DNA from: Acidimicrobiia bacterium | Lineage (GTDB): Bacteria > Actinomycetota > Acidimicrobiia > IMCC26256 > PALSA-610 | DNA: 64,000 nt | Direction: 5' to 3' | Assembly (NCBI GenBank): GCA_027494135.1 | Contig: JAOSJK010000012.1 | Span: 796,795-860,794, forward strand | Shown here: piece by piece, positions 45,137 through 52,959 of the stretch | How the letters are laid out: every line of letters begins with the position of its first letter | Position numbering within the stretch: the stretch's first letter is position 1 | The notes under the pieces: model-generated | Seen by the model: only the letters and a program-made list of their open reading frames with translations | What the model was told of the DNA's origin: nothing | Databases searched by the model: none | Program-made: the position numbers and the translations under genes

Positions 45137-45255
45137 GCGCCATCCCTCGATACGGGTGTAATGCGTCTGCCTTACTCCGCAAGGCGCGCGAACGATAGGC
45201 TCGCGACTCCGCAACCGCAACTCGGATGCCCCGGCACCGGCGGGAAGAGCGGCGA

Positions 45256-45301
45256 CACGCCTAACCCACGACTGCGAGCACGCCTACCCGACGACTGCGA
45301 G
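45256..45301. repeat. Two direct repeats of 23 bases before a tetR gene
   Basis: CACGCCTAACCCACGACTGC and its second copy at 45279 differ in three positions within the first 20 bases. They end four bases before the tetR ATG at 45306 and each contains GACTGCGAG. Possible paired binding site for the adjacent regulator. Confidence 0.75.
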
Positions 45302-45305
45302 TCAG

Positions 45306-45950
45306 ATGCCGACCGCTACCGACGACACCCGGTCACGTCTCATCTCCGCGGCGGAGCGCCTCTTCGCGCAGCGGGGCGTCGAAGGCGTCTCGATGCGCGA
45401 GATCAACAGGGCCGCCGCCCAGGGAAACGCGAGCGCCCTCCAGTACCACTTCGGCGACCGCCGAGGGTTGCTCAGGGCCCTCATCTCGAAGCACAAGGGC
45501 GGGATCGACTCGCGGCGTCACGCCCTCCTCGACCGATACGAGGCCGAAGGCGTCACCGACCTCCGCGCGCTCGCCGCCGCGCTCGTCCTGCCGCTCGCCT
45601 CGAAGCTCTCCGATGTCGATGGCGGCCGCGCCTACCTCCAAGTGGTCGCCGAGCTGGTGAACCGCCCGGATCCGGTCCTCGATCCGGCGGCTATGGACGA
45701 CCCCACCGACAGCATCCACCGCTGGCGAACGCTCCTCGACCCGCTCCTACCCACGGAGTCGACTCGCGTCTTCCACACCCGCTTCGTCGCGATCCGCTTC
45801 ACCCATGTCGAGCTCGCTCGGCGAGCCGCCGGCCGGCCCCGTCGCGACGATCGACTCTACGTGAGCCACCTCGTAGATCTTGTCACCGCGCTCCTGGCGG
45901 CACCCCACTCGGAGCAGACGCGCCGGCTGCTACGCGAACGAGCCCGCTGA
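45306..45950 (+). CDS. TetR-family regulator
   Basis: 214 residues. Helix 1 is DDTRSRLISAAERLFAQRG and the DNA-binding part is VSMREINRAAAQGNASALQYHFGDRRGLLRAL, which includes the NASALQYHF recognition region common to TetR_N plus a C-terminal domain of the DUF-type found next to acyl-CoA genes. No Shine-Dalgarno is obvious because the direct repeat runs to four bases from the ATG, so the message may be leaderless. Divergent from the kinase/acyl-CoA dehydrogenase operon, which it probably controls. Confidence 0.88.
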   Translation: MPTATDDTRSRLISAAERLFAQRGVEGVSMREINRAAAQGNASALQYHFGDRRGLLRALISKHKGGIDSRRHALLDRYEAEGVTDLRALAAALVLPLASKLSDVDGGRAYLQVVAELVNRPDPVLDPAAMDDPTDSIHRWRTLLDPLLPTESTRVFHTRFVAIRFTHVELARRAAGRPRRDDRLYVSHLVDLVTALLAAPHSEQTRRLLRERAR

Positions 45951-46058
45951 GCCTCGCGCGACGAGCTGCCCGTTCGCGCGCGCCGAATGGTTAGTACCGA
46001 GAGGTCTCGCCGCGGCGTGGAGCCACCTGCGCGCGGTCGTGTTCATACCACGTCGTGT

Positions 46059-46490
46059 TCATGCCATGACGTGCCGGACCCGGAGGCCGGAGCCCCCGCG
46101 TTCGACGACCGTGCCGGGCACCAGGTCCGCCAGCAGCTCGACGAGGCCGGACACCTCCGCCTCGACTTGTGCGGCTATCTCCGCGAGGCGCTCCGCCTCT
46201 ATCCCGATGTTCGTCGCCACCTCATCGCGCCCCGCGATCAGGCTCTGCCTCTCCGAGTCGTGCCGGAAGACCAGGGAGAGCACGAAGGGATCCAGATCGC
46301 GCCGTTCCGCGACACGGGCCGTGCTCGTGGCCTGACGCGACTCGAGGCCTGTGAAGGCCCGGTAGCCGCAACCGGCCTCGGAGCAGTCGACCAGGCGGAC
46401 CAGCTCGCCCTCGGTGGCCCAGCAGTGGTCGTCGGGGTCGAGCCCTGCCCCACCGCAGTGGCAACGAGCACCTTCACGAGAACCCCACTC
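46059..46490 (-). pseudogene. Zinc-ribbon-like protein with unclear 5' end
   Basis: The frame is open from 46490 to the stop at 46059 but has no start codon before a GTG at 46283, which would remove the distinctive part. That part reads ARCHCGGAGLDPDDHCWATE and then VDCSEAGCGYRAF, two Cys pairs suggesting a metal-binding knuckle. A helical region LAEIAAQVEAEVSGLVELL and VVERGGSGLRVRHVMA follow. A 15-base tandem repeat sits exactly at the 5' end and puts stops in this frame; a different frame through the repeat is open. The gene may have lost its start by repeat expansion, or an indel hides it. Function unknown. Confidence 0.5.
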
Positions 46491-46575
46491 TCATGCACCC
46501 CACTCTCATGCACCCCACTCTCATGCACCCCACTCTCATGCACCCCACTCTCATGCACCCCACTCTCATGCTCCC
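46486..46575. repeat. Six tandem copies of a 15-base unit
   Basis: Six units of CACTCTCATGCACCC; the sixth has one change (GCTCCC). The unit length is a multiple of three, so one minus-strand frame reads HESGV repeats and another contains a stop per unit. It adjoins the 5' end of the zinc-ribbon-like frame. Confidence 0.92.
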
Positions 46576-46821
46576 CGACTACCTTCCCCCAGCCGCGCGC
46601 CCCCGACGCCTCTTGCGTCTGCGGGACCGTCTCCCAGAGCCCGGAGAGACGATACACCGACGGTGCGACATTGCGCACAGGGCAACGTCGTCACCCACGG
46701 ACCGACCACCGCCGGCCCGCCGGTGCGCCGTCTCCGCCCGAAACTGGCCCGCACACGGAGGCGCGCAGCGCGCGGGCCCACGCCGCTGTAGAACATTCGC
46801 ACCGACGACAAGGGGGAGAGC
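46576..46821. other. Intergenic region before the VOC gene
   Basis: No convincing gene. Frames on both strands are Arg/Pro-rich and look like chance. A TAGAACATTC string at 46786 lies 30 bases before the VOC start but does not match the operator motif. Confidence 0.4.
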
Positions 46822-47292
46822 ATGCCCGAGGTCCAGCCCATACCCGACAGCTACCGAACCGTCACTCCGTACCTCTACATCTCGGGGGCATCCGACGCGA
46901 TCGACTTCTACGTGAAGGTCTTCGGGGCGACCGAGCGATCGCGCCTCGCCGGGTCCGACGGCAAGGTCGGCCACGCCGAGATCGAGATCGGTGACTCCGT
47001 GATCATGCTCGCCGACGAGTTCCCCGACATGGGGGCCTCGAGCCCGACGACGGTCGGGGGGACGCCGGTGTCACTCCATGTCTACGTGGAGGACGTCGAC
47101 GCGACCGTCGAGCGTGCTGTGTCGGCGGGCGCAACCCTGACCCGGCCGGTGGAGAACCGCTTCTACGGCGACAGGTCCGGTCAGCTGCGCGATCCGTGGG
47201 GCCACGAGTGGAGCATCGCCACGCACGTCGAGGACGTCTCGTGGGAGGAGATGGAGCGGCGCGCCGCAGCGGAGATGTCCGGTGGTGCCTGA
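46822..47292 (+). CDS. VOC/glyoxalase-like (PhnB-type) protein
   Basis: 156 residues from an ATG preceded by AGGGGGAGAGC. Two beta-alpha-beta-beta-beta units are visible: TVTPYLYISGASDAIDFYVKVFGATE with GHAEIEIGDSVIMLADE, and VSLHVYVEDVDATVERAVSAGA with RDPWGHEWSIATH. This matches the PhnB-like branch of the vicinal-oxygen-chelate fold. Metal ligands cannot be assigned with certainty (His at GHAE, Glu at HEW). Roles range from dioxygenase-like to binding proteins; the substrate is unknown. Convergent with the serine hydrolase, whose stop is four bases away. Confidence 0.85.
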   Translation: MPEVQPIPDSYRTVTPYLYISGASDAIDFYVKVFGATERSRLAGSDGKVGHAEIEIGDSVIMLADEFPDMGASSPTTVGGTPVSLHVYVEDVDATVERAVSAGATLTRPVENRFYGDRSGQLRDPWGHEWSIATHVEDVSWEEMERRAAAEMSGGA

Positions 47293-47296
47293 CCCG

Positions 47297-48535
47297 TCAT
47301 AGGCAGGAGCGCAGGGCGTCGAGCAAGCCGCGGGTGCGCGGGTTCTGCCAACGTTCGCCCGGCCTGTTGATCAGGTACGCGAAGGCGACTCCGGCATCCG
47401 GGTCGGCGAATCCCAGGGATCCGCCGTACCCGTAGTGCCCGTACGCCGATGTGGTCGCGCCGACCGGCCGCTCGTCCATGTGCAGGGCGAGTCCGAGACC
47501 GAAGCGAGACGGCCGCTCCAGCACAATGTCGTGCCCTACGGAGTGCGGCGTGATCGCCTCGGCCAGAGTCGCCGGCGAGACGGCGGCGGGAGAGGCCCCC
47601 GGCAGCAGGGCCGCGTAGAACGCCGCGACCGCACGCGCCGTGGCGTGCCCGTTGGTGGAGGGAATAGCGGCGCGCCGCCACTCGAGAGAGTTCACCGTGC
47701 CGAAGCCCGACAGCCCCGGCGGATTGAAGTACGTGTGGAGGAGCATCCGTCGATGCTCGTCGCCATCTCCGCCGTCGCCTTGCCCGCCATCTCCGCGGCG
47801 CGCTCCCCCGGCATCGTCACCGGCGCCGTGGCCGTCACCGTGGCCGTCACCGGAACGCCGCACGAGTGTCTCGGGTGCCGGTGCGTCTATGTCTGCGACA
47901 CGGCCCAGATCGGCGCCCCCGACTCCAATGTGCAGGTCGAGGTCGAGCGGGCCGGTGACCACATCGCGGAGCGCGTCCGCGAACCGTGAGCCGTGGGCGC
48001 GTCTCACGGGCTCACCGGCGAGAAAGCCGAAGGTGTTGACGTGGTATCCGTGTGCGGCGCCGGGCTCCCACCACGTATCGGTCACCGCCAGCGCAGCGCA
48101 CATCGCGTCCCAGTCGTAGAGAGCGTCGTCGGTGAGGATCGGTCGCACCGCCGGAAGCCCGGCGCGATGCGACAGCACCTGCCGCAGTGTCAGCCCCTCC
48201 GTACCCTCGCCGGCCAGCTCCGGCCAGTCGCGGGAGACACGGCCGTCGAGGTCGAGGAGCCCCTGCTCCACTGCGCTCAGCGCGAGGACGGCCGTGACTG
48301 GCTTCAGGACCGAGTAGGCGTTCACCAGGGTGTCGCTCTCCCACGGCCGTCTGGAGTGGATGTCGCGCCACCCGGCCCAGCAGTCGACGACGACCCGACC
48401 ACCGACAATCAGGCAGAGCGCCGCGCCCAAGTCGCGAGCACCGTCGGCACCTCTGGTGAAGTTAGACCTGAACGCCTCTCCGACTGCACCGAATGCCGGG
48501 TCGACCCGCCCGGCGAACGGGACCCCGTAGGTCAC
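47297..48535 (-). CDS. Beta-lactamase-family (class C-like) serine hydrolase
   Basis: About 412 residues from a GTG at 48535 (VTYGVPFAGRVDPAFGAVGEA, shortened); the frame upstream is of poor quality. The nucleophile SxxK is SVLK near residue 74 in AYSVLKPVTAVLAL. YHVN near residue 160 is the YxN motif. GHYGYGGSLGFADPDAGVAFAYLIN near the end contains the HxG-type third element. This is the penicillin-binding/EstB-like esterase family. An Asp/Gly-rich insertion of about 40 residues (GDGHGDGHGAGDDAGG) is unusual and may be a flexible loop. No signal peptide, so a cytoplasmic esterase is likely. Confidence 0.87.
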   Translation of the reverse strand: MTYGVPFAGRVDPAFGAVGEAFRSNFTRGADGARDLGAALCLIVGGRVVVDCWAGWRDIHSRRPWESDTLVNAYSVLKPVTAVLALSAVEQGLLDLDGRVSRDWPELAGEGTEGLTLRQVLSHRAGLPAVRPILTDDALYDWDAMCAALAVTDTWWEPGAAHGYHVNTFGFLAGEPVRRAHGSRFADALRDVVTGPLDLDLHIGVGGADLGRVADIDAPAPETLVRRSGDGHGDGHGAGDDAGGARRGDGGQGDGGDGDEHRRMLLHTYFNPPGLSGFGTVNSLEWRRAAIPSTNGHATARAVAAFYAALLPGASPAAVSPATLAEAITPHSVGHDIVLERPSRFGLGLALHMDERPVGATTSAYGHYGYGGSLGFADPDAGVAFAYLINRPGERWQNPRTRGLLDALRSCL

Positions 48536-48590
48536 GCCGGCGCCCGCATCACCGCACGGCGCCGTGACGGCACCGACGGGCGCTCCGTCC

Positions 48591-48635
48591 AGATGGGTCG
48601 GTTGCACACACCTGTACCGCCGGAGTGACCCATCT
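48591..48635 (-). terminator. Hairpin after the lipoprotein gene
   Basis: AGATGGGTC (48591-48599) pairs with GACCCATCT (48627-48635). A second small hairpin, GGTCCC with GGGACC, lies at 48639-48656. Both are downstream of the minus-strand stop at 48664. Confidence 0.5.
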
Positions 48636-48663
48636 CGTGGGTCCCGGTGGTGGGACCGGCACG

Positions 48664-49959
48664 TCAGCCATCCGCGGCGCTGCGCCACGGCGTCGAGAAG
48701 CCCTCGAGTGAGGCGAAGCGCGGTCCGAACACATACGCGTCGTTGACACCTTCGCGGTACCCGGGGTGGTGGTTCCAGATCGCGGTGGGACCGAGGCCCG
48801 GAAGAACCGAGACGTGCCCCCCGTATCGGTAGTTCTCGGAGTCCTGGGGCATCGTCACGACCCTGCCCTCCTGGTCGCTCGCGGTACGCCATGGGCCCCA
48901 CGGATTCCTGGCCCACCAGGCGCTCACGTCTGTGGTCATCAGCACCAGCCGAGTCGCCGACGCCACGAACCCAGGGCTGTCGGCTACCACGTAGAGCGGA
49001 GACCAGGGCCCTTCCTCCCTGCGGCCACGGTCGAGGAATCTCATCGGAACTGCGTCGGCGACGTCGCGCGACCATCCCGTACCGTTCCACCACTGGAGCC
49101 GGCCCCGCAGGAGGTCGTCGTCGCGACCGCGCGCCACGAACTGCGCCGGGGACGCCGTCCTGCGGTGCGAGTAGATGTACTTCCAACCATCGCCACCGTC
49201 TACGAGATGGTGCAGTATCAGATTCCGTGGGGAACCCAGCTCCTCGATCGCGAGCACACGCAGGTCGGGCCAGGACATGCGCACCATCGCGGCACCGACG
49301 AGCCTGACCGAGAACGAGCCGTCGGCGCCCTTGGGCTTGTGCCCGATCGTCACGAGCACGCGGACCTCGCTGATCCGCCTGCCCTCTCGCACCGCGTACG
49401 CCCCTCCCGGCCAGTACCGCGTGCGGTGCGACCGGTCCGGGATCAGCTCGCTGATGACCCCGTTGACCGCGCCCATGTGGAACTCGAAGCACTCGTCCCT
49501 CTGGACGGCCATCGAGTTGTGGAGCAGATCCCAGGGATCGAGGATCCTCCTGTCCGCGCCGATCTCACCCGTGAATGTGTCGCCGAAGAGCCAGAGGCGG
49601 ACATCGCCACCGAGGTCGGCGGCCACCGACATGTCGGCCCCGTCCCAGTCGGGACCGCGCACCACCTTGAACGCCTCGTCGTACCCGTCGAGATCGAGGC
49701 GCTCGACGCAGTGCTCGGCGACCACGATCGGGCCCGTACGATCACCCCACCTGGGAGAACCCGACGATGCGGCCCTGCCGGTCGTCCCGACGCTGCAGGC
49801 ACCGAGGACGACGGCCAACGCGACCGGCAGCGCGCGCAGCGCTGCTCTGGCACGGATCGCGCTCCATCGGGGCGCCTCCCCTGGGGCCCTCGCCGTGGAG
49901 GGGGTAGAGGTGCGCCGGCCGATCTCCTTCAGAGCACGCTGCCCCGGCACGTCGCTCAC
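48664..49959 (-). CDS. Secreted lipoprotein, DUF4185/DUF5005-like (sialidase-like propeller?)
   Basis: A basic N-terminus precedes hydrophobic ALPVALAVVLGAC, with the lipobox Cys. The GTG at 49959 was chosen; a TTG at 50010 overlapping the previous stop is the alternative. The mature part has AADLGGDVRLWLFGDTFTG, LLHNSMAVQRDE, LILHHLVDGGDGWKYIYSH and ARNPWGPWRTASDQEG. Alternating short strands with WLFGDT and a pattern of regularly spaced Trp resemble the DUF4185/DUF5005 glycosidase-like propellers. Anchored outside the cell. It may be the last gene of the 56146-48664 operon, since its upstream neighbour ends within 50 bases. Function uncertain. Confidence 0.7.
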   Translation of the reverse strand: MSDVPGQRALKEIGRRTSTPSTARAPGEAPRWSAIRARAALRALPVALAVVLGACSVGTTGRAASSGSPRWGDRTGPIVVAEHCVERLDLDGYDEAFKVVRGPDWDGADMSVAADLGGDVRLWLFGDTFTGEIGADRRILDPWDLLHNSMAVQRDECFEFHMGAVNGVISELIPDRSHRTRYWPGGAYAVREGRRISEVRVLVTIGHKPKGADGSFSVRLVGAAMVRMSWPDLRVLAIEELGSPRNLILHHLVDGGDGWKYIYSHRRTASPAQFVARGRDDDLLRGRLQWWNGTGWSRDVADAVPMRFLDRGRREEGPWSPLYVVADSPGFVASATRLVLMTTDVSAWWARNPWGPWRTASDQEGRVVTMPQDSENYRYGGHVSVLPGLGPTAIWNHHPGYREGVNDAYVFGPRFASLEGFSTPWRSAADG

Positions 49960-50006
49960 AGTAGGCGTTCGACCGCCGGTGCGGCGAGGCCGCAGACGCT
50001 GCGGGG

Positions 50007-50987
50007 TCAACCGATGCGCGTGAGGCTGCGGCCATCCCGGTCTGCGACCCAGGCGGCGCCCCCGCCCACCGAGACGCCCACCGGGTCCGCCCCGACCACG
50101 AACTCGTCCAGGACCTCACCGCTGTCGGGATCGAGGCGCGAGACCCTGTCCGTGCTGCCGTGCGTCACCCACACACCTCCTCCACCGACAGCGATGTCGG
50201 TGGGGACACCCTCGACTCGGATCCGGGTCACCACCTCCATCGTCTCGGGATCGATGCGTGAGACCCGCGGCCCGCCCTCGGTGGTCACCCAGACTGCACC
50301 CTCACCCACCGCGATGCGCGTCGGGATCGTCGCGACCTCGATGGTGTCGGTGACCGAGAGCGTCTCCAGGTCGATCCTCACGACCGCGTCGGCCTCGGCG
50401 AGCGTCACCCACGCGGCGTCCTCCCCCACGGCGATTCCGACGGGAAACCCGCCGAGGTCGATCACGTCGGTCACTTCTGCGGCCTTCGGATCCACGCGCA
50501 CCAGCGCCTCACCCGAGGTGTCGGTCACCCAGACTGCCCCGTCGCCGGTGGCGACACGCGCGAGATCACCACCCAACTCGACCGACGCCACGGGCTCGCG
50601 CTTCCCCTTCTCCACGGCCACCAGTCGACCGTCACCGTGAGCCACGACCCAGACGCGGTCACCGTCCACGGCCAGCGCCAGCGGCTCGCTGCCGACGTCT
50701 ATCCGATCGCGCACCTCTGTAGCGCCTGTGTCGAAGCGCAGCACCTTGCCGCCTTCGGCGTCGGTCGCCCAGACGCCACCGGCGCCCACTGCCACCGACG
50801 CGGGGCGCGGGCCGAGCGGATATGTGGCGATGGCTGCGTCGTCGGGAACCACCTCCACCTCGTCGGTGCCCCTCGACGACACGAACACCGTCACTGCGGC
50901 CAGCGCTGCCGCAACGATCGCAGCGGAACCGATGAGCAATCGGCGTCTTCGCAAAGCCGTAGCCGCGCGTCGTTCCGAGCGATCCAC
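50007..50987 (-). CDS. Anchored YVTN/NHL-type beta-propeller protein
   Basis: About 326 residues from a GTG at 50987, two bases after the permease stop. The N-terminus is basic (RSERRAATALRRRRLL), followed by one membrane helix (IGSAAIVAAALAAVTVFV). The exported part is about seven repeats of about 40 residues such as PVGIAVGEDAAWVTLAEADAVVRID and PTDIAVGGGGVWVTHGSTDRVSRLD, here quoted in part. These form a YVTN-type propeller. It is co-transcribed with the ABC permease and may be the extracytoplasmic partner or sensor of the transporter; that is inference. Confidence 0.85.
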   Translation of the reverse strand: MDRSERRAATALRRRRLLIGSAAIVAAALAAVTVFVSSRGTDEVEVVPDDAAIATYPLGPRPASVAVGAGGVWATDAEGGKVLRFDTGATEVRDRIDVGSEPLALAVDGDRVWVVAHGDGRLVAVEKGKREPVASVELGGDLARVATGDGAVWVTDTSGEALVRVDPKAAEVTDVIDLGGFPVGIAVGEDAAWVTLAEADAVVRIDLETLSVTDTIEVATIPTRIAVGEGAVWVTTEGGPRVSRIDPETMEVVTRIRVEGVPTDIAVGGGGVWVTHGSTDRVSRLDPDSGEVLDEFVVGADPVGVSVGGGAAWVADRDGRSLTRIG

Positions 50988-50989
50988 GC

Positions 50990-52177
50990 TCAGCCGAGCC
51001 TCAACGTCTCGAGCGGTTCGAGACGCGCCGCCTTCATGGCGGGGTAGATACCCGCGACGGTGGCGACCGCGACGGCGAGCGCACCCGCCCACACGAGCAG
51101 CAGTGGGTTCAGCGTGAACACCCAGTCCTGCATCCGCGCACCCACGTTCACCGCACCTGCCCCGAAGAGCGCTCCCGCCAGCCCCCACCCACACCGACGA
51201 GGAAGGCCTCGATCATGAACTGCACGGCGATGATGCCCCGTGTGTGGCCCAGCGCTCGACGGATGCCGATCTCCGATGAACGCTGGATGACGGAGATCGA
51301 CATGACGTTCGCGATTCCGACCCCGCCGACCACGAGCGCCAGAGCACCCATCGCAATCACGACAGCCTGGAGCGTCTTGTCGACCTGGGCCTCTGCCTCG
51401 AGAAGTGACGACGGGACCTCGGTCGAGACTGTCTCGCTGCCGCCGAGCGCGATCGCGATCGGCAGGATCTCGACGCTCTCGTTGGTCGTACCGTCCTGCA
51501 CGCGGACGTAGAGGGCGGTCGGCTCGGACTCGACGTCGAAGTCCTTCTCGGCGGCGGTCTGGGTAATGAACGCCGTGTTGTTGACGGTCGGCACCAGGTC
51601 GACCCGTTCGAGAATACCCACGACGCCGTAGGTCCGCCCCCCGAGCAGAACGTCGCGTATCTCACTACCCATCAGTGAGAACTCCGACGCCAGCTCGCTG
51701 CCGAGCACTATCGAGCGGCTACCGCTGTCTTCGTCGGCAGCGTTCAACCAGCGGCCGCTCCGAAGCCCGACATCGAGCACCACCGGGAACTCATCGTCGG
51801 CAACGCACTCCTGCGGGGAGTCCCTCGAAGTACTCGCGGCTCTCCTCGGTGGGATACAGCTCGACGCCTCCGACCTCGCGGATCGAAGTGACCTGTTCGA
51901 CTGTCGGCACCCGGAGGACACGCTCCACCGCGGCCTCGGGGAGCACCGGCTCGCCACCGCCGCCACCGAACGCGTCGGAGGCGCGCACCACTACGAGGTT
52001 CGTTCCCAGCTCACGCAACGTCTGTTTGAGATCGCCCTTGGCGGACTCCGACATACCGACCGCGCCGACGATCGCGCTGACACCGAGCATGGGCCCCAGC
52101 ATGATCAGCGCTGTGCGGACCTTGCGCGCCCCCAGCCCCGCGAGTGCCGTGCCGATGATCTCCCTCAGGCGTCTCAT
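50990..52177 (-). CDS. MacB/FtsX-like ABC permease, at least two frameshifts
   Basis: The N-terminal part (from 52177) reads RKVRTALIMLGPMLGVSAIVGAVGMSESAKG, the MacB_PCD first helix, and continues to ESREYFEG near 51815. A second frame carries the extracytoplasmic domain, DDEFPVVLDVGLRSGRWL, then helices LVVGGVGIANVMSISVIQRSSEIGIRRALGHT. Near 51185 a third frame supplies the last helix LLLVWAGALAVAVATVAGIYPAMKAARLEPLETLRLG and the stop at 50990. Corrected length is about 400 residues. The start overlaps the ATPase stop by four bases. It works with the ATPase and the Calx-beta adaptor to move or pull on an extracytoplasmic substrate. Confidence 0.85.
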
Positions 52178-52959
52178 GCGCTGCCACCCCCGCTGCGCAC
52201 GAGAGTTGCGGGTGGACCCAGCGGGGTGCCGGGCACGGCGCGATGATCGTCGGCGATGTGCCCATCGAGCATCGACACTCTCCGAGCAGCGTGCGCTGCG
52301 ACCTCGCGATCGTGGGTCACGATCACGACGGCCGTGTCGGGCGTCACGAGATCCTCGAGGATCTGGATGACATTCGCCGCGTTAGCGGTGTCGAGCGCCC
52401 CCGTCGGCTCATCGGCCAGCACCATCCGCGGCTCCGTGACGATGGCCCGCGCCAGCGCGACACGCTGCTGCTCACCGCCCGACATCTGAATGGGGCGGTG
52501 GTCGGACCTGTGAGCCAGACCGACCCGGTCGAGGGCCTCGCGCGCTCGTTCACGACGCGCACTGACCGATAGGCCGCGGTACAGCAGGGCCGCCTCCACG
52601 TTCCCCTGTGCTGTCAGGTGCGGCACGAGGTGGAACTGCTGGAAGACGAAGCCCACGAAGTCGCCGCGCAGCCGCGACCGCTGGTAGTCACCGAGAGTCG
52701 AGACGTCGGTGCCGCCCACGCTTATCCGTCCACTGGTCGGAAGGTCGAGAATGCCGAGCAGCCCGAGCATCGTCGACTTGCCCGATCCCGACGGCCCGAC
52801 GATCGACATGAAGTCGCCGCTATGGATCCTCAGGGAGACCTGATTCAGCGCGTGCACCAGGACCGTCTCGCCGTAGGTGCGAGTCACCTCTTCGAGCTCG
52901 ATCAGCACTCCGGCTGCCTCCGTCTGCGCCGGCGATGCGGTCTCGCCGACGCCGATCAC
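52174..52959 (-). CDS. MacB/LolD-type ABC ATPase
   Basis: 261 residues. Walker A is GPSGSGKSTMLGLL, the Q-loop segment GFVFQQFHLVPHLTAQGNV, the signature MSGGEQQRVALARA, Walker B MVLADEPTGALD, and the switch His is in VIVTHDREVA. This is the LolD/MacB group of ATPases that drive mechanotransmission. It overlaps the adaptor stop and the permease start by four bases each, so all three are translationally coupled. With the MacB-like permease it forms the inner-membrane pump unit. Confidence 0.93.
   Translation of the reverse strand: MIGVGETASPAQTEAAGVLIELEEVTRTYGETVLVHALNQVSLRIHSGDFMSIVGPSGSGKSTMLGLLGILDLPTSGRISVGGTDVSTLGDYQRSRLRGDFVGFVFQQFHLVPHLTAQGNVEAALLYRGLSVSARRERAREALDRVGLAHRSDHRPIQMSGGEQQRVALARAIVTEPRMVLADEPTGALDTANAANVIQILEDLVTPDTAVVIVTHDREVAAHAARRVSMLDGHIADDHRAVPGTPLGPPATLVRSGGGSA

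Noticed and set aside
46486-46575. Possible CRISPR-like array
   Set aside because: The units are contiguous with no spacers, and no cas genes are nearby. It is a simple tandem repeat.
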